From: Mesostigma viride
Lineage: Eukaryota; Streptophyta; Mesostigmatophyceae; Mesostigmatales; Mesostigmataceae
Length of the DNA: 28,815 nucleotides
Reading direction: 5' to 3'
Assembly: GCA_009746045.1 (NCBI GenBank)
Contig: RPFO01000771.1
Location: 1 to 28,815, forward strand
Positions 10,345-18,705 of the stretch are shown here, one piece after another. The notes beneath the pieces are model-generated. The model saw only the letters and a program-made list of their open reading frames with translations, made no database searches and was not told where the DNA came from. The position numbers and the translations under genes are program-made. Position 1 is the first letter of the stretch. Each line of letters starts with the position of its first letter.

Positions 10345-10911
10345 TGTTACGTCGCGTAATAATTCGTTGTAGTTACGGACGTAAATTAGGTCCTTTGCCT
10401 CGGTTGTTCCTAGGTTTACGTGTAGTTCCAACTGGGACACGATTGTCCTCGTAACAGTACCGTGGTACATTGGGTGCTTTTGGGCGCCGCGCCGCGTACT
10501 TTATTAGTGGTCCTTATCCTTTGGTAGAATGTAGTGGACCGGCGTGCATCTGTGCACCTGCCTGTGTTTCTGAAGGCGAGGGCCAGGTCGGCCCGAGCCT
10601 GTTGGACCGTTGGTGACCATTTATGCACGTTCCACTCCTTGTGTGGTCACTCGGCGTGTGTTAAATGAATTAACACATATTAGCTTGGGTCATGGCAGTG
10701 TAGTTGTGTTTCCTTCCTCTATTCCTGGAGTAAACGGGTTGTGTAAATGGCTTATGGCGTATTACAGTAGTACTTACGTAAATGCACTGAGATCTGGATC
10801 GTCTCGATCGTTCGTCTTTCGCTAGGGGTTTAACTAGAGGCGGCCTTACTAGTTTAGGTAGCATTAGGCCAGGTAGAGGTAGAGGTGGCGGTAGAGGTTT
10901 GAGACGTAACA
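10345..10911 (+). repeat. 3' LTR, 567 bp
   Basis: Begins TGTTACGTC and ends GACGTAACA, a perfect 9-bp terminal inverted repeat of the TG...CA type. It follows the polypurine tract directly, and the next base starts LINE sequence. It contains an 8-bp hairpin (TGTGTTAA...TTAACACA, 10657-10677) and a GGTAGA-rich purine stretch near 10870-10898. The matching 5' LTR is outside or lost, so age cannot be estimated from LTR divergence. Confidence 0.88.
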
Positions 10912-11657
10912 TCCTCAAGGTCCTGGTCCTTACGGTGCTCACCTATGGCGCCGAGGCATGGACGCTCACGGACACGCTGGCGGCCAAGCTAGATCGACGC
11001 GGCACGGAAACCAGGATGCTCCGTCAGGCCCTGAATGTAGGGTTTTCCATGCATAGGTCTTTAGAATCTTTGTACAAGGGCATGCCTCGCATTTCGGACG
11101 TACGAGATTAGACAGCGTAGGATAGCATTCGTAGGACATCTTGCTCGCACCAGCCAGGTAGACACCGACCTCGGTCTGGCCGGCCCCCAGCGTCTTGGCC
11201 AGCCATGTAGGGCGGCATATCCTGACCTGGCCTGGCCCCAAGGACATACCTATAAGAAGCATTACAATTCGTTCGTAGGCAAACACATGTCATGACCTAC
11301 CCACTGCAGTTGCTGGCTGACCTAGTGCATGGTCCGGCCAGCCCCCTTTGAACATCGCATTCACTCCCTCTCTCTTGCTTGGACTGCTACTATGCAGGAC
11401 AAGCAAGAAGAGGTGGACGACAATTGTCCAGGCTCACATGCACGCCAGCACCTGTGGGCAAGCCCCCCCCCCCCAAGCAGAAGGGGCGCTTCGCTGAGTA
11501 GAAAAGGTAGGGTTTTCTAGATTAGATTATAGCTTATTTGTTGAGTTAGATTAGTTCGGTTTCGCGGCTTTGCCCACCTCCATCCATCCAGCAAGGGAAT
11601 ATGTGCTACATGATCTCCCAAGTCCCAACGGAGTCGTGTTATTTTATTATTTTATTA
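10912..11657 (+). mobile_element. LINE copy A, 3' end only, plus strand
   Basis: Conceptual translation gives ILKVLVLTVLTYGAEAWTL, RMLRQALNVGFS, SLESLYKGMPRISD and RQRRIAFVGHLARTSQ, the region after the RT domain of a LINE ORF2. It closely parallels the minus-strand copy at 12094-12700. Frameshifts at about 11105 and later break the frame, a poly-C run lies at 11463-11475, and coding resemblance ends near 11520. The 3' UTR shares GGAATATGTGCTACATGA with copy B and ends in a TTATTTTATTATTTTATTA tail at about 11639-11657. The 5' side is replaced by the chromovirus LTR. Confidence 0.85.
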
Positions 11658-11952
11658 GGGACTCGCACGTCCAAAAGCCTGAAAAACTGACTTTAATGAA
11701 TATCAATTCCAATGCACTTGGGAACCATCTAATGATGATTGAGTACCATAAATATGATGTTTGGACATTCATACCACCACTTGTTGGGGGTACTACCCCC
11801 AACCACGCACCGGTGGCGAGCTATTAAAAATAGAAAAAGACTCTATTTATGAGATATTTTGCCCAAGACAAGTTTACCACTTATCCAAATGACCTGCCCA
11901 TACATTCCTGCAATTAAAGTTCCCCCACTTCTTTAAAATCTGGGCTATTCAC
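11658..11952. other. Spacer between two tail-to-tail LINE copies
   Basis: About 295 bases of AT-rich unique sequence without a gene. It has a 9-bp perfect hairpin, GTTGGGGGT-ACT-ACCCCCAAC, at 11783-11803. It is the pre-insertion DNA or part of another unrecognised element. Confidence 0.6.
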
Positions 11953-12093
11953 ATTATAAATTAAATTAAATAAAATTATAACATGCCTCCGTGGGGAGGT
12001 CATGTAGCACATATTCCATGATGGGTGGGGTGGAGGAAGCCGCGTGATCGAACTATCCTAACTCTATCTAGAAAATCCTAACTACACTACTCA

Positions 12094-13581
12094 TCAAAAC
12101 GCCTCCGCCGCTTGGGGGGAGGTGGCTTGCCGGCCCACAGGGTCGGGCGTGTGCGCCTTGACAATCTTCTTCCACCGCGTCTTGTCCTGCATGGCAGTCC
12201 AAAGACGGGAGAGAGAGTGGATGTGGTGCTCAAACTGGGCTGGGACCACTAGGTCGTCCAGCAACATCTGAACGTAGTTCGTGACAGGTTTCCCTACCCT
12301 TTTGGGAATGTCCTCAGGGCCAGGCCAGGTCAGAATGTGCCGCCCTGGCTGGCCAAGCCGCTGGGGGCCGGCCAGACCGAGGGTGGTGTCGACCTGGCTG
12401 CATGGTGCGAGCAAGGTGTCCTACAAATGCTATCCTACGCTGCCTAATCTCATCCGAAACACGAGGCATGCCATGATACAAAGACTCTGATGACGGACGC
12501 TCGGAAAAACCTACGTTAAGGACCTGGCGGAGCATCCTGTAAACCGTGCCGTCTAGCCTAGCTGCCAGTTTGGGTGGGAGGGTCCACGCCTCGGCGCCAT
12601 ACGTGAGCACCGTGAGGACGAGGACCTTGAAGAGCATGCGCTTGCGGTGCCCGCTCAGGCCCTTCGAGCGCCAGTAGGGTGTGAGCGAACGGAGCTTGGC
12701 CCAGGCAAGGCCGATGCGGGTGTCCACATCGTCGGCGGTGTCAGGAAGCCAGCTCCCCAACAGCTTGAAGTGGTCGCGGAACGGGACCTCCGTCCCGTCG
12801 AGCATGCAGGCGCGGCAGCGGTGGTTTACTGGAGGCCCCAATCACCATCGCCTCGGTTTTGACACTAATCTCCAACCCCACCGCCCGCGCCTCCAGGCCC
12901 AGGCAGTCCAGCCAGGTCTGAATGTGCTCGGGGCTCTCGATGAGGGTAGTATCATCCGCATAAATCAGGTCGGCGAGGCGGTAACCAGGTCTAACCCCGC
13001 CGTGCTCTTTCACGTTAAGGATGTCCAAGCCTGCCAGGCTCGAACCCCTTAAGAGCAGTAAAGCGCGCACGTGCCCGGCGCATGACGTGATCCACGACAA
13101 TAATGAACAGGTATGGGGACAGGACACAACCTTGCCACGTACACCCCGTGGTGAAGGGGGAATGGTGGAGTGGTGCCCTCCGCAGTCCGCACTACTGCCT
13201 GTGAGCCCTCATATGTACAGACTGTCGGCGAATGGCAGCAATAAACGCAGGTGGTACCCGATCCAGAGCTAGGATGGCCCAAAGAGCCTCCCAGAGAACC
13301 GTGTCAAAGGCCTTGATATAGTCAACAAAAATGAAGACCAGCGGCAAACTGTCAGGAGGAAGTCGACGCACCTCCTCCATCAACCGGCGCGCGACAAACA
13401 CAGCCATGACAGTGTTACAACCACGACGGAAACCCATCTGAGACTCACCCAGGTGTGGGTCCAGCGCGGCGCGGAGCCTGTGCAGCATCATGCGCATGAA
13501 GACCTTCAGCGCGGCGCTCTGGAGGCAGATGTCCACCCCGGTAGTTGCCGGGGTCAGCAGCAGAGCCCTTCTTGTACAGCA
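12094..13581 (-). pseudogene. LINE ORF2, C-terminal half: RT core and tail
   Basis: RT primes cDNA synthesis on nicked target DNA. Directly left of the CACTA element the minus strand reads LYKKGSAADPGNYR, the usual RT block 1. After a one-base frameshift near 13540 come QMGFRRGCNTVMAVFVARRL and FIFVDYIKAFDTVLW (first catalytic Asp). In another frame come LADLIYADDTTLIE (YADD catalytic motif) and GLEISVKTEAMVIG. Then FKLLGSWLPD, VLVLTVLTYGAEAW, RMLRQVLNVGF and RRIAFVGHLARTMQ form the post-RT region, and VQMLLDDLVVPAQFEHHIHSL ends it. At least three frameshifts. No RNase H domain is seen. Confidence 0.9.
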
Positions 13582-13583
13582 TG

Positions 13584-13597
13584 CACTAGGAAGTCGG
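13584..13597 (+). repeat. Left terminal inverted repeat of the CACTA element
   Basis: CACTAGGAAGTCGG, preceded by the target duplication TG (13582-13583) within LINE coding sequence. Confidence 0.9.
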
Positions 13598-13995
13598 AAA
13601 AAATTCGTCCTGAGATCTCTTGAGATTCTCCTGAGTTTTTTTTTGACAAATCTTGAGAAATCCTGAGAAATCCTGAGATGTCCTGAGAATATCTTGAGAT
13701 TGTCCTGAGATTAATCCTGAGTTTTCCTGAGATTGTCCTGAGATAATCCTGATATTTCGTCTTCACAAAATCTGGTAAGTGCACACCTCGGGTCCTGAGA
13801 TTCTGGTGAAAAACTCAGGTCTTGAGATTTTGACTTTGTAGTGAAAATCTCAGGACAAAATCTCAGGACAATCTCAGGACAATCTCAGGACAAAATCTCA
13901 GGACAATCTCAGGACAAAAAAACGAGTAGAATCTCAAGAAAATCTCAGGACAATCTCAGGACAAAAAAACGAGTAGAATCTCAAGAAAATCAAGA
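13598..13995. repeat. Left subterminal repeat array (TCCTGAG then CTCAGGA)
   Basis: About ten TCCTGAG motifs in one orientation up to 13801, then about eight CTCAGGA motifs in the opposite orientation from 13850 on, mixed with TCTTGAGA variants. A segment of about 47 bp with AATCTCAGGACAA and AACGAGTAGAATCTCAAG is duplicated at about 13905-13990. Likely transposase-binding sites, by analogy with CACTA elements. Confidence 0.8.
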
Positions 13996-14600
13996 ACATG
14001 CACAGGCGAATTCTCCAGCCATTCTGGGACAAAAAAATGGTGTTATCAGGGACCGTCAGAAATACGACAATACAAGATGATTACAACAGGGGCATGACTC
14101 ACAATCAGTGCATTTATTACATTGATAAATATTATTTAAAAAATCTTTTATTCATAGGCAAAAAATAAATCACAACAAAAAGAGGATTGTTTCTTCATCG
14201 TTTGGCAGATCTTGTAGATCATTTGGTTCTTCATATACTCTGCCAAACTGTGCTTCGTTGCACATTTACCTGCACGCATAAACCAGGAAGGGGGAAAAAA
14301 GGCATTAAACAGGACCATGATTAGAAACGCTGGGCTGCAGCATGTGCACATGTACACCTAACCAGACCAAAGGCATAGCAAACAACATCATGCTCGGCAT
14401 AAAAAAAGATACTTCTGACTGGTACAAAACATTGAAAGGGTGACCCAAGTGAAAGCCTAGCACCGCCATTATTGAGATGTGCAAGACCAAGAAACCACGA
14501 CATTGCATATGACCGATGCATTGAAAAAGGGAAAACACGTTTATTAACTGTGAAGCTCCAGGGTAACTAGACTAAATTTCTTCAGGGCAAGGGACTAATT
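13996..14600. other. CACTA interior, no gene recognised
   Basis: AT-rich unique sequence. Small open frames exist on the minus strand (14148-14538) but none has a recognisable motif or a convincing start. Confidence 0.5.
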
Positions 14601-15172
14601 GAATTCAGCAAGCAAGCGTACATGCGCGCAAGGACGAGAGTGGCTAAATAAGGAAGCAAGGGCCTAACAAAGGAAGCAAGGGACTGATTAGATTCAGCAA
14701 GCAAGCAATTGCAAGCATGCAAGGAAGAGGGGCTAACAAAGGAAGCAAGGGCCTAACAAAGGAATCAGGGGACTGATTCCATTCAGCAAGTGGTCAAGCA
14801 TGCAGGGAAGGAACGGCCTAACCAAGTAGGCAAGGTCATATCAAAGGAAGCAAGGCATTAATTAAATTCAGCAAGCATGCGAGGAAGAGTGGCTTACAAA
14901 GGAAGCATGGGACTAAGAAAGGAAGCAAGGGACTAATTACATTCAGGAAGCACGCATGCAAGGAAGCAAGGGAATAAAGCAAGGAACTAATCAAATTCAG
15001 CAAGCGGCTAAACAACCAAGCAAGGGCCTAATCAAGGAAGAAAGCAACCACGCAAAGAAGCAAGCAAGCACGCAAAGACGGAAACAAGCATGCAAGGAAG
15101 CAAGGGGTTTATCGAACTCAGCAAGCAAGCATGCAAGGAAGCAAGGAGCAAGTGAGGGACCAAGGGACTAAT
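14601..15172. repeat. Degenerate GGAAGCAAGGGACTAAT / ATTCAGCAAGC repeat region
   Basis: About six irregular copies of a segment ending in ATTCAGCAAG (14690, 14770, 14857, 14931, 14984, 15107), with many AGCATGCAAGGAAGCAAGG pieces between. Spacing varies from about 50 to 120 bp. It lies inside the CACTA element and no coding is supported. Confidence 0.7.
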
Positions 15173-16545
15173 CAACTTTATGACACTTACCACGCAGAAG
15201 GGACAACCTCATGACCGCGGAGAAGATAACATTCCGTCCCTCCTGTTGCGATTGCAAAGGGGAGAAAGAATAGTAGTGATGTAAGGAATGAATTCCAGTG
15301 CAAAATTAGGAAAATACCTTCAATAACAAAGCTAGTAAGTAGGCAAGGTAATTAAAAAGTAGGTAGCAAACTGATGACAACATGCACATACTCACGCATG
15401 GACCAACCAAGTTAGTATCTAATCTACTATGTGGCTTATGAGGAAGCACCATGAAACATTTGACCTTACTGGCTTCATCAGAACATGTCTAGATGCTTTT
15501 CCTTTGCAAAGATAGTCGCAATTGACGCTTGGGGCTTGCATGGGATTCAGGTCTGCATGGACGTGCTTTGACAACAAACGGGCATGTACGCACAAAAATG
15601 CCCAAGGACGGTACTTCATGATGGTCATCTTCATGAACTTGACCACGCATGTAAGAGGACAAGAAATCAAGTATTCAGAGTTCATGCTATACTAAGAAAC
15701 CAGCTTTTGCTCAGAATGCCGCTTTTGCGGTCTATGGGCCTTCCAATGCAACCTGCCAAGCAATTCTCATAAGTATCCTTGCTCAGCTACGCAGTTGCTC
15801 ATTTTCCCGGCTCCATTCCTCTTCGATCACAGCCTGTCCATGACGGCCTTGTAGGTTTTGGATAGCTCCAGAATCTCGCTCTGTTTATTCTCCGTTACTT
15901 ATGTCACTCACATGTCGTCGCTACTAGAACCGCTTCTAGTGCGGTTCTCGCTGCCACCCCTGCTGCCACACCTACAGCGCTTGTTATTCGGTGGTTGCAT
16001 TCATTGGTTACGTATGGAAATCGGTTGCCCCATCGCTCGAGCTAGCGTGTATGTGCCCTCACTGCCCGCTAGCCCCAGCACTGACTTGACTGCGAACAAC
16101 GGCTAGGGCTACGTCAGACGCGTTTTTTTGAATTTGCGCAAAAAAAAAGATTGCGACTAGGTCACATCCGTAGCCAGCGGCAGGCGGAATGTCTCGAGTG
16201 ATTCCAGCCAAGCGATCTTCCGTATTGTCATGACATCTTACCTTTCCACTGGTTACTACTTGTCTCAAAGCCTTTTAGAACGGTCGGAGCCGCAAACTGC
16301 CGATAAATTTACAGGTACAGTAACTAGTATTCACCAATGAAAGCCACAGGCATTTAAAAAACCGCCGTCCTGCCAGACCCTAGAAAACGCTTGGTCCTGC
16401 CTTTGCCGGACAACCATTGGAGCAGGTTATGAAGTGCGACAACGATTTCTGATTGTTGGCTGACAGACTGACAGCCGACAATTATTAACGCAAAGTCACT
16501 AAAGCAATTAGGCAGTGAGAACATTCTACAAAAGAGCTCTTAGTT
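15173..16545. other. CACTA interior, no gene recognised
   Basis: About 1.4 kb of unique sequence. Open frames at 15419-15685 (minus) and 15858-16106 (plus) have no recognisable motifs. Short introns could hide exons here. Confidence 0.45.
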
Positions 16546-16551
16546 CGGGCT

Positions 16552-16559
16552 TTATATAA
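16552..16559 (+). promoter_or_regulatory. Possible TATA box
   Basis: TTATATAA about 490 bases upstream of the 17046 start. It would suit a transcript with a long leader or an upstream exon. Weak evidence, from the motif alone. Confidence 0.3.
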
Positions 16560-16608
16560 GTAGTACCTGCCTGTTAAAAATTGGAACAAGGATACGATTC
16601 CGGCATCC

Positions 16609-16661
16609 GTTTATTCCGAAGCCGGTACGGGCAAGGCTAGGGAACCGGCGTGGGAATAAAC
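16609..16661. repeat. 17-bp inverted repeat with 19-base spacer
   Basis: Arms 16609-16625 and 16645-16661 pair at 15 of 17 positions (GTTTATTCC against GGAATAAAC, and GCCGG against CCGGC). It lies between the possible TATA box and the CACTA gene. Confidence 0.55.
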
Positions 16662-16819
16662 TGAACTGAACATAACTGAAATAAAGGCCGTTATGGTGCC
16701 GTGAAATAGCCGCATGACGACAGTGCCGTTCCAAACTTTCAACTTCGCGCCCTACCTCTCTTAACCGTTACCTGGTAGACCGTTGGTCCAACGAGCGAAA
16801 AATTTAGAAAGGTTGCGAT

Positions 16820-16939
16820 TAGGCAACGCGACCTTGCACCTAGCCGCACCCATGAACGCCTTCAGCAGCCATGTTAGTAGGCAACACAACCCTGCACCTA
16901 GCCGCACCATTCCATAAACGCCTTCATCAGCCATGTTAG
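16820..16939. repeat. About 60-bp tandem duplication
   Basis: Two copies (about 16820-16877 and 16878-16939) share GCACCTAGCCGCACC, AACGCCTTCA and CAGCCATGTTAG. They differ by a 4-base insertion and several substitutions. Confidence 0.75.
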
Positions 16940-17045
16940 GCCGGAATAGACACGGCATTTCCACTTTGGGTCTCGCACTAGTCAAGTCACTTGCTCAGAT
17001 AGAAAGCAATGGATCACGCAAAACCAGGAGCCACGCCTCCCCACG

Positions 17046-18104
17046 ATGATTACGGCGGCGGTGTGTGGCATGGAGCCTGCTTGTGACGAGCATGACTCAA
17101 TCCACATCAATGGCAGCAATTACCGAACTGCAGTCGCCGACCTTCGACAAACTGTTCGCCATCGCAACTCAGGAGTAATGGTTTATGGTAAAGAGGGGGT
17201 TAGGTACGGCCGCATCACACACATTCTGCATAGTTTCCTCCGTGCCCCGACGGAAGGATGGAGTAGGCAAGTTCTTTTAAAGGTCGCTCTGTTTGATGCC
17301 GGTTCTGTGAAAGAGCTCCCTTTAGAGGGATTGACGCTTATACCTTTAGGGGAGCGAGCGCCCAAGCAGGATGCTTTAGTCCTTCCCGGGAGTGTATGTT
17401 CAGTTGGTTTTGTAGTTGATCCAGAGTATGCACCTGAGATAGCCATCGTGCACTGTAAATTGCCGTGGCAAATGGTAAAGGAAACGTGTAGTGCAGCCCA
17501 GCATGTATTATCCCGTGCTGCAGGTGCTCAGCTGAGAACCACAGACGTGTATGCTGATATGAACCTGCAGCGCAAGGTGACACTGTGTGTTAAGCGAAGA
17601 GACATGACAACACGAGGTCGTTCACAAGGTAATCGCACTGCACCCATAGATCCACAAGCAACCACTGCACGCATGGCTGCGGAGCCACAAGCAACCACTG
17701 CACCTAATCGCTCACGTGGCAAGCGCACTGTTGGCACATTGGTAGAGCCACAAGCAACCACTGCACCAAGTCGCTCACGTGGCAAGCGCACTGTTGGCAC
17801 ATTGGTAGAGCCACAAGCAACCACTGCACCAAGCCGCTCGCGTGGCAAGCGCACTGCGGACACATTGGTAGAAACACACTCAGCCGCTGCACCAAACCGC
17901 TCGCGTGGCAAGAGCATTGCTGACAAGTCCATGGCAGCGGCTAGTGGCAGCGCATCAAGCCCTGATGACATTGCTAGTGATTTGTCGCTGAGCAGCGACG
18001 GTGAGGCATGCATTCCCACACAAAGGAGAAGTGAGAGGCAACGTGTGGTAGTAAATTATGCGGACTCTGACAGTGCTGCATACACTGATGAGGAGTGGGA
18101 TTGA
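17046..18104 (+). CDS. 352-aa protein of unknown function inside the CACTA element, with 21-aa repeats
   Basis: Intact frame with an ATG at 17046 and a TGA stop at 18102-18104; an upstream exon is possible. Residues 1-190 look globular: HDSIHINGSNYRTA, then GVRYGRITHILHSFLRAP and VLLKVALFDAGSVKELPLEG, a beta-rich pattern that recalls small Tudor/BAH-like barrels or C-terminal parts of CACTA transposases, though I cannot assign a family. Residues about 215-300 are four 21-aa repeats around EPQATTAPSRSRGKRTVGTL, basic and Ser/Thr-rich. The end is acidic with SDLSLSSDGEA and YADSDSAAYTDEEWD. A basic repeat region plus acidic tail would suit DNA or chromatin contact, but that is inference. It is the only clean ORF of the element, so it may be a transposase C-terminal exon or an accessory protein. 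Confidence 0.6.
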   Translation: MITAAVCGMEPACDEHDSIHINGSNYRTAVADLRQTVRHRNSGVMVYGKEGVRYGRITHILHSFLRAPTEGWSRQVLLKVALFDAGSVKELPLEGLTLIPLGERAPKQDALVLPGSVCSVGFVVDPEYAPEIAIVHCKLPWQMVKETCSAAQHVLSRAAGAQLRTTDVYADMNLQRKVTLCVKRRDMTTRGRSQGNRTAPIDPQATTARMAAEPQATTAPNRSRGKRTVGTLVEPQATTAPSRSRGKRTVGTLVEPQATTAPSRSRGKRTADTLVETHSAAAPNRSRGKSIADKSMAAASGSASSPDDIASDLSLSSDGEACIPTQRRSERQRVVVNYADSDSAAYTDEEWD

Positions 18105-18250
18105 TTATATTCCTAATATAATGTAATGATGGATTGATGTAACTTTTTGTGTGCTTGTCACACTTATATTTATTTATTTCCAATGAACATGTGTGTCAAC
18201 TGCATCATTTCTGCATCCACATATAATGCATAAGTGTCCTGTCTTCATGC
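18105..18250 (+). other. 3' flank of the CACTA gene with TGTAA motifs
   Basis: AT-rich stretch after the stop. ATGTAATG (about 18120-18127) and GATGTAAC (about 18136-18143) contain TGTAA, the green-algal polyadenylation motif. This short motif is only weak evidence. Confidence 0.35.
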
Positions 18251-18268
18251 ACTTGAGAGTTCTCAAGT
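18251..18268. repeat. Small inverted repeat
   Basis: ACTTGAGA-GT-TCTCAAGT, a perfect 8-bp stem with a 2-base centre, at the inner edge of the right subterminal region. Confidence 0.6.
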
Positions 18269-18278
18269 GTCATGCTCA

Positions 18279-18375
18279 GTGTCCTGATTTTCCTGATTTT
18301 TTGTGCCATGTAAGTGTCCTGATTTTCCTGATTTTTTGTGCCATGCTAAGTGTCCTGATTTTCCTGATTTTTTTC
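18279..18375. repeat. 35-36-bp tandem repeat, 3 copies
   Basis: Units start GTGTCCTGATTTTCCTGA at 18279, 18314 and 18350. The first two include TTTTTTGTGCCATG, and the third is cut off by the next repeat type. Confidence 0.88.
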
Positions 18376-18387
18376 TGATTCAGCGGG

Positions 18388-18411
18388 AAAATCTCAAGAT
18401 CTTGAGATTTT
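18388..18411. repeat. 24-bp perfect palindrome
   Basis: AAAATCTCAAGA followed immediately by its reverse complement. It holds two facing TCTTGAGA-type subterminal motifs of the CACTA element. Confidence 0.85.
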
Positions 18412-18424
18412 TTGTGTTGTTTCG

Positions 18425-18689
18425 ACATTTTTCTCAGGATCTCAGGATTTTCTCAGGATTCTCAGTGTTTCTCAGTGTTTCGCGAGACGCATCTCAGGCA
18501 CTTCTCAGGATTCTCAGGAGGAAGTCCTGATATAATATCAGGATTCCTGAGAAAATCTCAGTTTTTCTCAGGATTTCTCAGGACATCTTGAGAAAAAAAT
18601 CAGGATATCTCAGGAAATCCTGAGAAAATCTCAGGAAATCCTGAGTTCATCTCAGGAAATCTCAGGATTCCTGAGAAAAATCTCAGAAC
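18425..18689. repeat. Right subterminal repeat array (CTCAGGA / TCCTGAG)
   Basis: Dense CTCAGGA motifs, mixed with the reverse orientation TCCTGAG in 18545-18675, run up to the right TIR. This mirrors the array at the left end. Confidence 0.8.
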
Positions 18690-18703
18690 CCGACTTCCTA
18701 GTG
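18690..18703 (-). repeat. Right terminal inverted repeat of the CACTA element
   Basis: CCGACTTCCTAGTG, the exact reverse complement of the left end, followed by the TG duplication at 18704-18705. Confidence 0.9.
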
Positions 18704-18705
18704 TG

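Larger units (their letters stand above)
3658..10911 (+). mobile_element. 5'-truncated Ty3/gypsy chromovirus with 3' LTR
   Basis: The order of remnants on the + strand is protease, RT, RNase H, integrase, chromodomain, extra ORF region, polypurine tract, 3' LTR. This is the Ty3/gypsy (Metaviridae) order, and the chromodomain after integrase marks the chromovirus branch. The 5' LTR, primer binding site, gag and the catalytic part of protease are absent, because the element begins abruptly at the purine array. Many frameshifts and one in-frame TAG show an inactive copy. The 3' LTR abuts a plus-strand LINE fragment, so the retrotransposon probably inserted into that LINE. Protein-coding pol is visibly AT-richer than the ORF region after it. 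Confidence 0.92.
13584..18703 (+). mobile_element. CACTA (EnSpm-type) DNA transposon, 5120 bp, non-autonomous or decayed
   Basis: Ends are perfect 14-bp terminal inverted repeats, CACTAGGAAGTCGG at 13584-13597 and its complement at 18690-18703. The flanks carry TG on both sides (13582-13583 and 18704-18705), a 2-bp target duplication. The target is the RT domain of the minus-strand LINE, whose reading continues across the insertion once element plus one TG are left out. Both ends hold dense subterminal TCCTGAG / CTCAGGA repeats, as known for transposase-binding regions of CACTA elements. The interior has degenerate repeats and one 352-codon gene. No DDE transposase domain was recognised, so it is either non-autonomous or its transposase is in exons I cannot see. 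Confidence 0.88.

Noticed and set aside
13841-14080. Repeated CTCAGGACAA blocks as a CRISPR array
   Set aside because: Units are very short with irregular spacers, eukaryotic context, and they lie at a CACTA end where subterminal repeats are expected.
14956-15171. 71-codon plus-strand ORF with Lys/Gln-rich protein
   Set aside because: It is translation of the degenerate GGAAGCAAGG repeat.
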